Assembly (NCBI GenBank): GCA_035550655.1
Contig: DASZOU010000023.1
Coordinates: 27,406 to 91,405, forward strand
DNA from: DASZTV01 sp035550655
Lineage (GTDB): Bacteria; Actinomycetota; Actinomycetes; JAFAQI01
Direction: 5' to 3'
Length of the DNA: 64,000 nucleotides
Positions 32,338 to 40,617 of this stretch are shown here, piece by piece. The notes under the pieces are model-generated. The model saw only the letters and a list, made by a program, of their open reading frames with translations, made no database searches and was not told the origin of the DNA. The position numbers and the translations under genes are program-made. Every line of letters begins with the position of its first letter. Position 1 is the first letter of the stretch.

Positions 32338-32558
32338 GCGAGCGATGAGCTCCAGCGCTCGCTCGCCTGCTGGCGCGGGTTGCCGATGTGCCAGCCACCG
32401 CAGCGACGGCAGAAGTGCGCGGCGAGCATGAAGTCCTCGTCGAAATGACGTCGGCGCGCCATCGCGTACCAAGCCTGCCGGTCGGCTTCGGTGTAGGTGT
32501 CGAAGCGCTGCCGGCCGTCGCAGGTCTCGAGGGTGACGTGGGAAGTGGTGGTACTCAC
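32334..32558 (-). CDS. Small Cys/His-motif protein (copy 1 of a duplicated domain)
   Basis: 74 residues from GTG 32558. The frame extends upstream without a better start. It carries C13 and a C-x2-C-x3-H motif (C50, C53, H57 in FCRRCGGWHIGN), a likely zinc site. Thirty residues (24-53) are identical to the C-terminal domain of the protein at 33238-34293. No known family is recognised. The domain pattern RQRFDTYTEADRQAWYAMA suggests a compact helical zinc ribbon. Function unknown. Confidence 0.75.
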   Translation of the reverse strand: MSTTTSHVTLETCDGRQRFDTYTEADRQAWYAMARRRHFDEDFMLAAHFCRRCGGWHIGNPRQQASERWSSSLA

Positions 32559-32601
32559 GCGTAGTTGATGCCCCGCCGGAAGATCGTTACGCCCCGGCGA
32601 C

Positions 32602-33159
32602 CTATCTGGTCCCCAGCTGCTCCACGAGCTCGTCACAGAACGCCTTCAGGTCGTCAGGCTTGCGCGAGGAGATCAGCACGTTCGGCCCGCCCGTGCACAC
32701 CGCCACCTCCTCATCGATCCAGTCCGCCCCGGCGTTGCGCAGGTCAGTCTTTACGCTCGGCCAGCTCGTGATGCGCCGGCCACGAACGACGTCGGCCTCC
32801 ACAAGCGTCCAAGGTCCGTGGCAGATCACCGCCACCGGCTTGCCCGCGTCGAAGAAGCCCTTGGCGAACCGGACCGCGTCAGTGCTCATCCGCAGCTGGT
32901 CGGGGTTCGCCACCCCACCCGGAAGGACCAGCGCGTCGTAGTCGTCGACGCGTGCATCGGTGACCGCAACGTCGACCGGAAACGAGTCAGCCTTGTCCAG
33001 ATGGTTGAACGCCTGGGTCTCCCCCGCCTCGGGAGCGACCAGGCGTGGGGTCGCGCCGGCCTGCTCGACCGCCTTCCACGGTTCGGTGAGCTCGACCTGC
33101 TCGACGCCTTCGTTCGCGACCAGAAAGGCCACGGTCTTGCCCGCCAGTGTGTTCGCCAT
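32602..33159 (-). CDS. PfpI/DJ-1-family protein (type 1 glutamine amidotransferase-like)
   Basis: 185 residues from ATG 33159, with GGGAG 5 nt upstream. The nucleophile elbow is VICHGPWTL with C113 followed by H114, and E19 is the likely partner acid (NEGVEQVE). The fold pattern DYDALVLPGGVANPDQL matches PfpI/YhbO proteins, which act as proteases, deglycases or chaperones in stress. It sits between the two copies of the Cys/His domain, all on the minus strand. Confidence 0.93.
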   Translation of the reverse strand: MANTLAGKTVAFLVANEGVEQVELTEPWKAVEQAGATPRLVAPEAGETQAFNHLDKADSFPVDVAVTDARVDDYDALVLPGGVANPDQLRMSTDAVRFAKGFFDAGKPVAVICHGPWTLVEADVVRGRRITSWPSVKTDLRNAGADWIDEEVAVCTGGPNVLISSRKPDDLKAFCDELVEQLGTR

Positions 33160-33237
33160 GTCGTCTCCCACTCGTTCAGTCTGGTGGGGACTTCCCAGCG
33201 CGGGGAGGCGTATGCGCAGCCGGCGGCGGGCATTCGG

Positions 33238-34293
33238 CTACGCGAGCGACGCGCTCCAACGTTCGGCGCCCTGCCGGCGCGGGTTGCCGACGTGCCAGCC
33301 GTCGCACCGACGGCAGAAGTGCGCCGCCAGCATGAAGTCCTCGTCGAAGTGGCGCCTGCGCGCCATCGCGTACCAGGCCTGGCGATCCGCCTCCGGATAG
33401 GTGTCGAAGCGTTGCCGGCCTTCGCACGACTCGACTGACGTCGCCGAAGCGGTGCCCGCGCTTGAGGGGTGCCTGTAGGTCATGGTCGTTACGCCTTCCC
33501 GGGCGCTGTCGCGCCGCTCGCCTGCATGTAGGGCCAAATCAACGTCGACACGGTTTTCGATGGTGTCGATGCCGTAGGTGAAGGCGGGTCCGTGCGTCAG
33601 GACGGCAAGGAAGTAGCGGCGGCCGTCACCCTTCACGTACGCGATGCTGTTCACCTGCCACCCCCCACCGTGCACGCTGGACAGCGGAACCCACCCGTTC
33701 TTGAGAGCCACGCTGACGCCCTTCGGGAGACACGGCGCGATTCCCCAGCACTGGCTCTTCGTCACTGACCGCATCAGTCCGAGCTCGAAGCGGCGGTCGC
33801 GGGTCGAAAGCAGATCGTTGGACGACGCGAGCAGGCGCAGCAAGGTCACCTGGTCGGAGGCTGAGGTGCGGGTAAGCCCCCACGACGTACTCGCTGACGT
33901 CTCCGACATCCCGGCCGCTGCATCGAACCGGTCCAGACCGGCGGCGCCGCCGATCTCGCCGTACAAAGCGGACGCGGCGTCGTTGTCCGACTGCTCGATC
34001 ATCGCCGTCGACAAGGTGCGCTGCGCGGCGGACAGGCCGTGGGTCCGATGCAACAAGGCAGCCAGGATGTCGACCTTGACGATGCTCGCGGTGTAGGCCC
34101 GCGCGGCAGGGCGCCAGGTCCACTCCCGGCCGGCCACCGCGTCGTAAACGGCCACGCTGGCAGATCCCTGGCGGCTTGCGAGATAGCGCGCGACGACCTC
34201 GTGCAACGACGGAGCGGCCGCCCTGGTCGGCGTTAGCCCGCACGAGGCGACCAAGGCGCCAAGAACGACAGCGGCGCACGCTGTTCTGCCCAC
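33238..34293 (-). CDS. Serine beta-lactamase-like lipoprotein fused to the Cys/His domain (copy 2)
   Basis: 351 residues. A lipoprotein signal ends at C18 (LVASCG). Residues about 28-255 are a class A beta-lactamase-like fold: SIVK (S70, K73), SDN (102-104) and KNG (198-200) in place of KTG/KSG. Residues 285-351 are the Cys/His domain with C290 and C327-x2-C330-x3-H334. At the junction, ATG 33483 (codon 271) is preceded by GGGAAGG, exactly where a separate small gene would start. The fusion may come from loss of a stop codon, and the small domain may still be made alone. Confidence 0.85.
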   Translation of the reverse strand: MGRTACAAVVLGALVASCGLTPTRAAAPSLHEVVARYLASRQGSASVAVYDAVAGREWTWRPAARAYTASIVKVDILAALLHRTHGLSAAQRTLSTAMIEQSDNDAASALYGEIGGAAGLDRFDAAAGMSETSASTSWGLTRTSASDQVTLLRLLASSNDLLSTRDRRFELGLMRSVTKSQCWGIAPCLPKGVSVALKNGWVPLSSVHGGGWQVNSIAYVKGDGRRYFLAVLTHGPAFTYGIDTIENRVDVDLALHAGERRDSAREGVTTMTYRHPSSAGTASATSVESCEGRQRFDTYPEADRQAWYAMARRRHFDEDFMLAAHFCRRCDGWHVGNPRRQGAERWSASLA

Positions 34294-34518
34294 GCATCGA
34301 CTTTCAATGCCGACCGGGCGTGGCGAATAGTGCCGAATGTCGGGCAGGCCTGGGTCGGTCGGCCCTAATCACGACGGCAGCGGGCGAGCACCATCGACTC
34401 GAAGGAGTCGCAGTGCGGAGGAGCCTCATCGACGACCCCGCCGCGTGCCGCGTCGCCAACGTCGCGGTTGGGACCTTCTCCCCTGGCGAGTGACGGCAGC
34501 CGGGCGCATCGTCGGGCC

Positions 34519-36801
34519 ATGACTGGCGGATCAGTGCGGCCGTTCTCCGAGTTGCGTGTGACGGATGTCGAAGTCGCCGGCGGCAAGGGCGCGAATCTCG
34601 GCGAGCTGACAGCCGCGGGCCTGCCGGTGCCGCCTGGCTTCGTCATCACCGGGCAGGTGTTCCTCGACGCGTTGGACGAGGCAGGCGTCAGGCAGGACCT
34701 GCAAGACCTCTGCGCGGGCGTGCATCCGGACGACCCCCATGAGCTCCAAGCACGCGCGGAGGAGATGCAGTTACTCGTTCACAAGGCACGCGTGCCGGAT
34801 TCCACTCGGGATGCCATTCTTACCGCCTACCACGATCTCGGCCGCGACTGCCTGGTCGCGGTTCGTTCCTCAGCCACCGCCGAGGACACCGCCGGCACGT
34901 CGTTCGCGGGCATGAACGAGACCTTCACCAACGTGCGCGGCGACGCCGAGCTGCTTGCGCGGATCGTCGACTGCTGGGCGTCGTTGTACGCCGCGCGGGT
35001 CGTGACCTACCGCGCCAGCCAGGGAATGACGGCCGAGCCGGTACTCGCGGTCGTCGTGCAGCGGATGGTCGACTCGGAGCGCTCGGGCGTGATGTTCACG
35101 ACCGACCCGACAACGGGTGACCCCCGCCATCTCGTCATCGAGGCGGCCTTCGGACTGGGTGAGGTCGTCGTCTCCGGTCAGGTCGAGCCCGACACCTACG
35201 TCGTCGACAAGGCAGGCCCGCGAATCCTGTCGGCCAGGGTGGGAACGAAGTCGTTCAAGCTGGTTCGCGGCAAGGAACACGGCAACCGTCGCATCGACCT
35301 TCCGGCGAAGAAGTCAGGCGCCCGGGTGCTCGACGACAGCGAAGTCCTGGCTGTCGCCCAACTGGGGCTTCGCATCGCCGAGCACTACGGCGATCCCCAG
35401 GATGTCGAGTGGGCGATCGAGAACGGCCAGTACTGGATCGTCCAGTCGCGACCCATCACGACCTTGGACGACGCCGCACTTGCCGACCCCGCCGCAGCAG
35501 CCGTCGCGTTGCTCACAGGTATGCCCGCCGCGCCTGGTCTGGCGACCGGCAAGGTGCGGATCCTGCGCAGCCCGGCGGAAGGCGACCAGCTGGTCGCCGG
35601 CGAGGTGCTGGTCGCTCCGATGACCAACCCGGACTGGCTGCCGACGATGCGGCGGGCGGCCGCGCTCGTGACGGACGGCGGCGGCATGACCTGTCACGCG
35701 GCCGTGGTGGCTCGTGAGCTGCGGGTTCCGTGCATCGTGGGTGCGCGAAAGGCGACGTCGGTCTTGCGCGACGGCGAGCTCGTCACGGTGGACGGCGGCA
35801 CCGGGCAGGTGTTCCCGGGAGCGTTGCCGGCGGTGCGGGTGACCGAGCAGCCGACCTCGCCCGTGCCGGCCGGGCCGGCGGCGGAGACGATCGGCACGAA
35901 GCTGTACGTCAACATCGCGACCCCCGAGCATGCTGGGGAGGTCAGCCATCAAGCCGTGGACGGCGTCGGGCTGCTGCGGGCCGAGGTCATGCTCACCGAC
36001 GCGCTCGGCGGCGTGCATCCCCGCGAGCTCATGGCCCGCGGCGAGAGCGAGACCTTCGTCAGCTCGCTCACCGAGTCCCTGCTGCAGATCACCAGGGCCT
36101 TCTTCCCTCGGCCCGTGATCTACCGCAGCACAGACTTCCGCACGAACGAGTTCCGCGGCCTTGAAGGTGGCGCTGCCTACGAGCCCGTGGAGGCGAACCC
36201 CATGATCGGCTTTCGTGGCTGCTATCGCTACGTGCGTGATCCGGAGATGTTCCGTCTCGAGCTCGCCGCACTCAGCCGCGTCAGGGAGGAGACGCCGAAC
36301 CTGCACCTGATGATCCCGTTCGTGCGCACGCGTTGGGAGCTCGAGGCCTGCCTGGAACTGGTCGACGCGAGCCCACTCGGGTCACACCGCGACCTGCACC
36401 GGTGGGTCATGGCAGAGGTCCCGTCGGTCGTCTACCGCATCGCCGACTACGCAGCGATGGGAATCGACGGGGTGTCCATCGGGTCGAATGACCTGACGCA
36501 GCTGATGCTCGGCGTCGACCGCGACTCGGAGACCTGCGCCGAGCTGTTCCGGGAGAGCGACGCCGCTGTCCTCGCTGCGATCGAGGCGATCATCGCCGCG
36601 AGCCGGGAGGCGGGCATCACGTCCTCGCTGTGCGGCCAGGCTCCGAGCAACGACCCCGACTTCGCGGCTCACCTGGTCCGGATGGGGATCACCTCGATCT
36701 CCGTCACCCCCGACGCAGTCGACCGCACCCGCCACGCGATCGCTGCCGCGGAGCGACGGCTTCTGCTCGACGCTGCGCGTCCGCTCGTTCACCCGGGGTG
36801 A
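34519..36801 (+). CDS. ppsA: Phosphoenolpyruvate synthase
   Basis: Makes PEP, AMP and phosphate from pyruvate and ATP. The protein has 760 residues from ATG 34519. The N-terminal ATP-grasp domain (GGKGANLGELTAAGLPVPPGF, VRSSATAEDTAGTSFAG in part) is followed by the swivelling phospho-His domain with H393 in GGGMTCHAAVVARE. The C-terminal barrel ends with the catalytic C705 in SSLCGQAPSND. The order fits PpsA rather than PPDK. It precedes the patatin/ferredoxin-oxidoreductase operon, which would supply or use pyruvate. Confidence 0.94.
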   Translation: MTGGSVRPFSELRVTDVEVAGGKGANLGELTAAGLPVPPGFVITGQVFLDALDEAGVRQDLQDLCAGVHPDDPHELQARAEEMQLLVHKARVPDSTRDAILTAYHDLGRDCLVAVRSSATAEDTAGTSFAGMNETFTNVRGDAELLARIVDCWASLYAARVVTYRASQGMTAEPVLAVVVQRMVDSERSGVMFTTDPTTGDPRHLVIEAAFGLGEVVVSGQVEPDTYVVDKAGPRILSARVGTKSFKLVRGKEHGNRRIDLPAKKSGARVLDDSEVLAVAQLGLRIAEHYGDPQDVEWAIENGQYWIVQSRPITTLDDAALADPAAAAVALLTGMPAAPGLATGKVRILRSPAEGDQLVAGEVLVAPMTNPDWLPTMRRAAALVTDGGGMTCHAAVVARELRVPCIVGARKATSVLRDGELVTVDGGTGQVFPGALPAVRVTEQPTSPVPAGPAAETIGTKLYVNIATPEHAGEVSHQAVDGVGLLRAEVMLTDALGGVHPRELMARGESETFVSSLTESLLQITRAFFPRPVIYRSTDFRTNEFRGLEGGAAYEPVEANPMIGFRGCYRYVRDPEMFRLELAALSRVREETPNLHLMIPFVRTRWELEACLELVDASPLGSHRDLHRWVMAEVPSVVYRIADYAAMGIDGVSIGSNDLTQLMLGVDRDSETCAELFRESDAAVLAAIEAIIAASREAGITSSLCGQAPSNDPDFAAHLVRMGITSISVTPDAVDRTRHAIAAAERRLLLDAARPLVHPG

Positions 36802-36915
36802 CGAAAGTCCCGCGCCACCGGGGCTGATCGACGCCGATAGAACAGGACATCTGGAGTCGCACAACGGTCCTCCGGCCGTGTCCGAGGCCGGTCACGCTCC
36901 ACAAGGCTCGCAACC

Positions 36916-37713
36916 ATGATCAAAGCGGCCGAGCCCGAACCGAGCACGACATGCGTCGCGCCCCTGGCTGCCGCGTACGGCGGCGGCGGCGTCTTCGGGA
37001 CGGCGTACGGCCTCGGCATCGCGCACGCGCTGATCGACGCGGGCGTGCCGCTGGCGAGCACCCCGACGATCGGCACCTCGGCGGGATCCTGGGTCGCAGC
37101 GTGTGTCGCTACCGGCATCGAGTTCGAGAGCCTGTGCACAGCCGCGCCGCTGCACGTGCCGGACCCGACCCCTCGGCTGCTGCAGAGCATGGCGACCGGA
37201 TTCTTCGGTGACGCGATGGCGCCACTGGTCACGGCATCGGCAGTCACGCTGCCGACGATGCGCCGGGTCCTGCTTGCGGGCGACCAGTTCCGCCTGGCGG
37301 ACATGGTGGCCGCTTCGTCCTCGGTGCCGGCATTGTTCCGCCCGACCCAGATCGCCGGCACGACGTACGTCGACGGCGGGGTGCGCTCATTGGTCTCGGC
37401 CGACCTCGCGACGCCCGCAGCGAACCTCCTGGTCATCGCACCGATCGCGGGGCCGATGTTCGGCCCGGGCGGCCGAGTCATGGAAGCGCTGCTCAGTCGC
37501 GAGATCCGGCGATGGGAGCGCACGACCGGCGGCGTCGCGCATCTGATCCGGCCGAACTCCCAGATCGCCGCCCTTGCCCGCCACCCGCTGCAGTTGTTCG
37601 ACCGCGATCGTGCGCGGGACGCCTACTTCCTCGCTCGCGCCCAGGCGAAGCGGCTGCTCACCCAGCGCGAGGGGCTCGCCAAGCTCTGCGAACGGCCGAA
37701 CCAGGCAGCATGA
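36916..37713 (+). CDS. Patatin-like phospholipase
   Basis: 265 residues of the patatin acyl-hydrolase family with a Ser-Asp dyad. The oxyanion-hole glycines are YGGGGVFGTA (21-30), the nucleophile is S55 in IGTSAGS, and the catalytic Asp is in TYVDGG. There is no signal peptide, so it should be cytoplasmic or peripheral. Its TGA overlaps the ATG of the next gene (ATGA), tying it to the ferredoxin-oxidoreductase subunits, an unusual partnership. Confidence 0.88.
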   Translation: MIKAAEPEPSTTCVAPLAAAYGGGGVFGTAYGLGIAHALIDAGVPLASTPTIGTSAGSWVAACVATGIEFESLCTAAPLHVPDPTPRLLQSMATGFFGDAMAPLVTASAVTLPTMRRVLLAGDQFRLADMVAASSSVPALFRPTQIAGTTYVDGGVRSLVSADLATPAANLLVIAPIAGPMFGPGGRVMEALLSREIRRWERTTGGVAHLIRPNSQIAALARHPLQLFDRDRARDAYFLARAQAKRLLTQREGLAKLCERPNQAA

Positions 37714-38414
37714 CCCCGCGCAGCAGCCAGGCGATCCGGACCTCCGCGCCGCCAATCAGGACCAACGCCCCTGTCCGGACCGGCCGCCTTACAACCACGA
37801 TCGAGAGCGTGACCGAGAGCACGCTCGCGCTGGCGACGCGGACCTTCGAGGTGCGCATCCACGGCCGCGGCGGTCAGGGCGCCGTGAGCGCGGCCGAGCT
37901 GTTGTCGATTGCCGCGTTCGACAGCGCCCGCGTCGCCCAGGCCTTCCCCAGCTTCGGTTCGGAACGCTCCGGCGCGCCGGTGGCAGCCTTCTGCCGGATC
38001 TCCGACCGGCCGATCCGTTCCCGCGAGCCGATCGTCGCACCCGATGCGGTGATCGTTCTCGATCCGACGCTGCTCACGGCCGTCGATGTCTTCCAGGGCC
38101 TGAAGCTCGGCGGAGTCGCCCTCGTGAACTCGGTCAAGGCTCCTGAAGAGCTCGGCCTCGGCGACCTCACGGAGTCCCGGCGCGCGGCGCATGTGATGTG
38201 CGTGCCCGCGACGGAGATCGCAGTGCGGCAGATCGGCCGACCGGTTCCGAACGGCGTGATGCTCGGCGGCTTCTCCGCTCTTACTCAGGTCGTGCCGCTC
38301 AGCGGCATTCAGCAAGCACTCATGGACCGATTCCCCGGCCGCATCGGCACCGCGAACGCGGCAGCGGCCGGCGAGGCGTTCGAGATCGTGACGAACAAGC
38401 TGCGGGACCACTGA
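37710..38414 (+). CDS. 2-oxoacid:ferredoxin oxidoreductase, gamma subunit
   Basis: Gamma (CoA-binding) subunit of a pyruvate/2-oxoacid:ferredoxin oxidoreductase. The family core begins FEVRIHGRGGQGAVSAAELL and continues through SFGSERSGAPVAAFCRI and the ALVNSVKAPEEL segment. ATG 37710 overlaps the patatin stop (ATGA) and gives 234 residues. GTG 37809 would give 201 residues and a more usual N-terminus, so the first 33 residues are uncertain. Its stop overlaps the alpha-subunit start (TGATG). Confidence 0.88.
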   Translation: MTPRSSQAIRTSAPPIRTNAPVRTGRLTTTIESVTESTLALATRTFEVRIHGRGGQGAVSAAELLSIAAFDSARVAQAFPSFGSERSGAPVAAFCRISDRPIRSREPIVAPDAVIVLDPTLLTAVDVFQGLKLGGVALVNSVKAPEELGLGDLTESRRAAHVMCVPATEIAVRQIGRPVPNGVMLGGFSALTQVVPLSGIQQALMDRFPGRIGTANAAAAGEAFEIVTNKLRDH

Positions 38415-39616
38415 TGCTCGAGCAGCTCGAGGGATCCGCCGCGGTTGCCGCGGTCGTGGCTCGATGCCGTCCGGCCGTTGTCTGTGCCTACCCGATCACG
38501 CCCCAGACGCACATCGTCGAGGCGTTGAGCCGCATGGTCGCGAGCGGCTCGCTCGAGGGTTGCGAGTTCATCAACGTCGAGTCCGAGTTCGCAGCGATGT
38601 CCGTCGCCATCGGCGCATCCGCCACCGGGGCTCGGGCGTACACCGCTACCGCCTCCCAGGGTCTGCTCTACATGGCCGAGGCGCTGTACAACGCGGCCGG
38701 TCTCGGCCTGCCGGTCGTCATGACGGTCGCCAACCGGGCGATCGGCGCCCCGATCAACATCTGGAACGACCACAGCGACTCGATGTCGCAACGTGACTGC
38801 GGCTGGCTGCAGCTGTTCGCGGAGGACAACCAGCAGGCGGTCGACCTGCATGCACAGGCCTTCCGGATCGCGGAGGAGCTCTCGCTGCCGGTGATGGTGT
38901 GCATGGACGGGTTCGTGCTCACCCACGCCTACGAGCAGGTCGAGGTGCCCACCGCCGAGCAGATCGATGCGTTCCTTCCGCCGTTCCAGCCGCGACAGGT
39001 GCTCGACCCGCAGGCGCCGCTCACGATCGGGGCGATGGTCGGACCTGAGGCATTCACCGAAGTCCGCTACCTGGCGCACGAGGCCCATCGGCGCGCGCTG
39101 GACCTCATCCCCGAGATCGGACGCCGGTACGAACAGGCGACCGGCCACTCGGGCGCCCAGCTGCTGACCACCTATCGGGCATCGGACGCCGACACGCTCG
39201 TCGTCGCTCTGGGCTCCGTCCTCGGAACGCTGAAGGACGTCGTCGACGTCCGGCGCGACGATGGCCACCGGGTCGGGCTGATCGGCGTGACGTCGTACCG
39301 GCCGTTCCCCGCGACCGCGCTGCGCGCGGCCGTCGGCGCCGCCAGCCGCATCGTCGTGATCGAGCGGTCGCTCGCTCCGGGCAGCGGAGAAACCGTCACG
39401 ACCGATGTGCGCTCGGCGCTTGCAGGGACCGACATCGAACTCCACACCGTCGTCGCCGGCCTCGGCGGCCGTCCGATCCGTGCTGCATCGCTTGGAGAGA
39501 TGCTCGAAGCAGCAAGCGCCGGGACGCTCCCCGCGCTGAGCTTCCTCGACCTCGACCGCGACAGCCTGAAGGCGCAGCTGCACAGCACGCCGCTCCTGGT
39601 GGGTGACCTGCCATGA
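38414..39616 (+). CDS. 2-oxoacid:ferredoxin oxidoreductase, alpha subunit
   Basis: 400 residues from ATG 38414. It contains the substrate/TPP-side motif YPITPQTHIVEALS, the NVESEFAAMSVAIGASATGARAYTAT segment in part, and the ASQGLLYMAEAL helix. The C-terminal third is the transketolase-like domain II (DTLVVALGSVLGTLKDV). It pairs with the beta subunit, overlapping by ATGA. The family converts 2-oxoacids plus CoA to acyl-CoA, CO2 and reduced ferredoxin. Pyruvate is the likely substrate given the neighbouring ppsA. Confidence 0.93.
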   Translation: MLEQLEGSAAVAAVVARCRPAVVCAYPITPQTHIVEALSRMVASGSLEGCEFINVESEFAAMSVAIGASATGARAYTATASQGLLYMAEALYNAAGLGLPVVMTVANRAIGAPINIWNDHSDSMSQRDCGWLQLFAEDNQQAVDLHAQAFRIAEELSLPVMVCMDGFVLTHAYEQVEVPTAEQIDAFLPPFQPRQVLDPQAPLTIGAMVGPEAFTEVRYLAHEAHRRALDLIPEIGRRYEQATGHSGAQLLTTYRASDADTLVVALGSVLGTLKDVVDVRRDDGHRVGLIGVTSYRPFPATALRAAVGAASRIVVIERSLAPGSGETVTTDVRSALAGTDIELHTVVAGLGGRPIRAASLGEMLEAASAGTLPALSFLDLDRDSLKAQLHSTPLLVGDLP

Positions 39617-40617
39617 CGGCGACGCCGGTGAAGTTCTACCAAGTCGGCAGCCATGCCGTGGGCAACCGGCTGCTGCCACCCGAGCTGCAGTCGGTCCAGT
39701 CCGATACCGAACGCGCCAACGCGCTGACCTGCGGCCATCGGGCCTGCCAGGGCTGCGGCGAGGCGCTGGGCGCGAGGTACGCCCTCGACACCGCTCTTGA
39801 AGTCACCGGCGGCAACCTCGTCGTGGTGAACGCGACCGGTTGCCTCGAGGTCTTCACGACGCCGTACCCGGAATCCGCCTGGCAGGTTCCCTGGCTGCAC
39901 TCGCTGTTCGGCAACGCGGCCGCCGTCGCGACGGGCGTCGCCGCCGCGCTGCGGGCGCAGGGACGGAGTGACATTCGCGTCGTCGCGCAGGGCGGTGACG
40001 GCGGCACGGTCGACATCGGTTTCGCCTGCTTGTCCGGGATGTTCGAACGCAACGACGACGTTCTCTACATCTGCTACGACAACGAGGGCTACATGAACAC
40101 CGGGGTGCAGCGCTCCGCGGCGACGCCGCCAGCGGCCCGGACGGCGACGACGCCCGCGAGCGACACTCAGCCGGGCAACCGCTTCGGCCAGGGCAAGGAC
40201 GTCCCCGCGATCGCGATGGCCCATCGGATCCCCTACGTGGCAACCGCAACCGTCGCGAACCTGCGAGACCTCGAGTCGAAGGTCCGCCGGGCGATGCAGC
40301 TGCGCGGCGCTCGTTACCTGCACGTCCTGGTGCCGTGTCCGCTCGGTTGGGAGACGGGCTCGAACGAGACGATCCACATTGCCCGGCTCGCGACCCAGAC
40401 CGGACTGTTCCCCGTCTTCGCGGCCGAGGACGGCAAGGTCGTCGACGTCACTCCGATCCGCCGCCTCACTCCTGTCACCGAGTATCTCGAGGCCCAGGGT
40501 CGTTACTCGCACTTGTTCTCCCCGCACCGTCGCGACGACATCATCGCGCGCCTCCAAGCGGCGGCCGACGAGAACATCGCTCGCTACAACCTCGTCCGGG
40601 ACGGCCAGCGATCATGA
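39613..40617 (+). CDS. 2-oxoacid:ferredoxin oxidoreductase, beta subunit (TPP-binding)
   Basis: 334 residues. The TPP/Mg motif is GDGGTVDIGFACLSG followed by CYDNEGYMNTG. Cysteines in CGHRACQGCGEA, NATGCLEVF and VPCPLGW are placed to bind the proximal [4Fe-4S] cluster. ATG 39613 lies in the alpha-subunit stop (ATGA), and its own stop overlaps the next gene (ATGA). Together with the alpha and gamma subunits it forms a complete catalytic core; the electron-transfer subunit is the fused protein that follows. Confidence 0.94.
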   Translation: MTATPVKFYQVGSHAVGNRLLPPELQSVQSDTERANALTCGHRACQGCGEALGARYALDTALEVTGGNLVVVNATGCLEVFTTPYPESAWQVPWLHSLFGNAAAVATGVAAALRAQGRSDIRVVAQGGDGGTVDIGFACLSGMFERNDDVLYICYDNEGYMNTGVQRSAATPPAARTATTPASDTQPGNRFGQGKDVPAIAMAHRIPYVATATVANLRDLESKVRRAMQLRGARYLHVLVPCPLGWETGSNETIHIARLATQTGLFPVFAAEDGKVVDVTPIRRLTPVTEYLEAQGRYSHLFSPHRRDDIIARLQAAADENIARYNLVRDGQRS

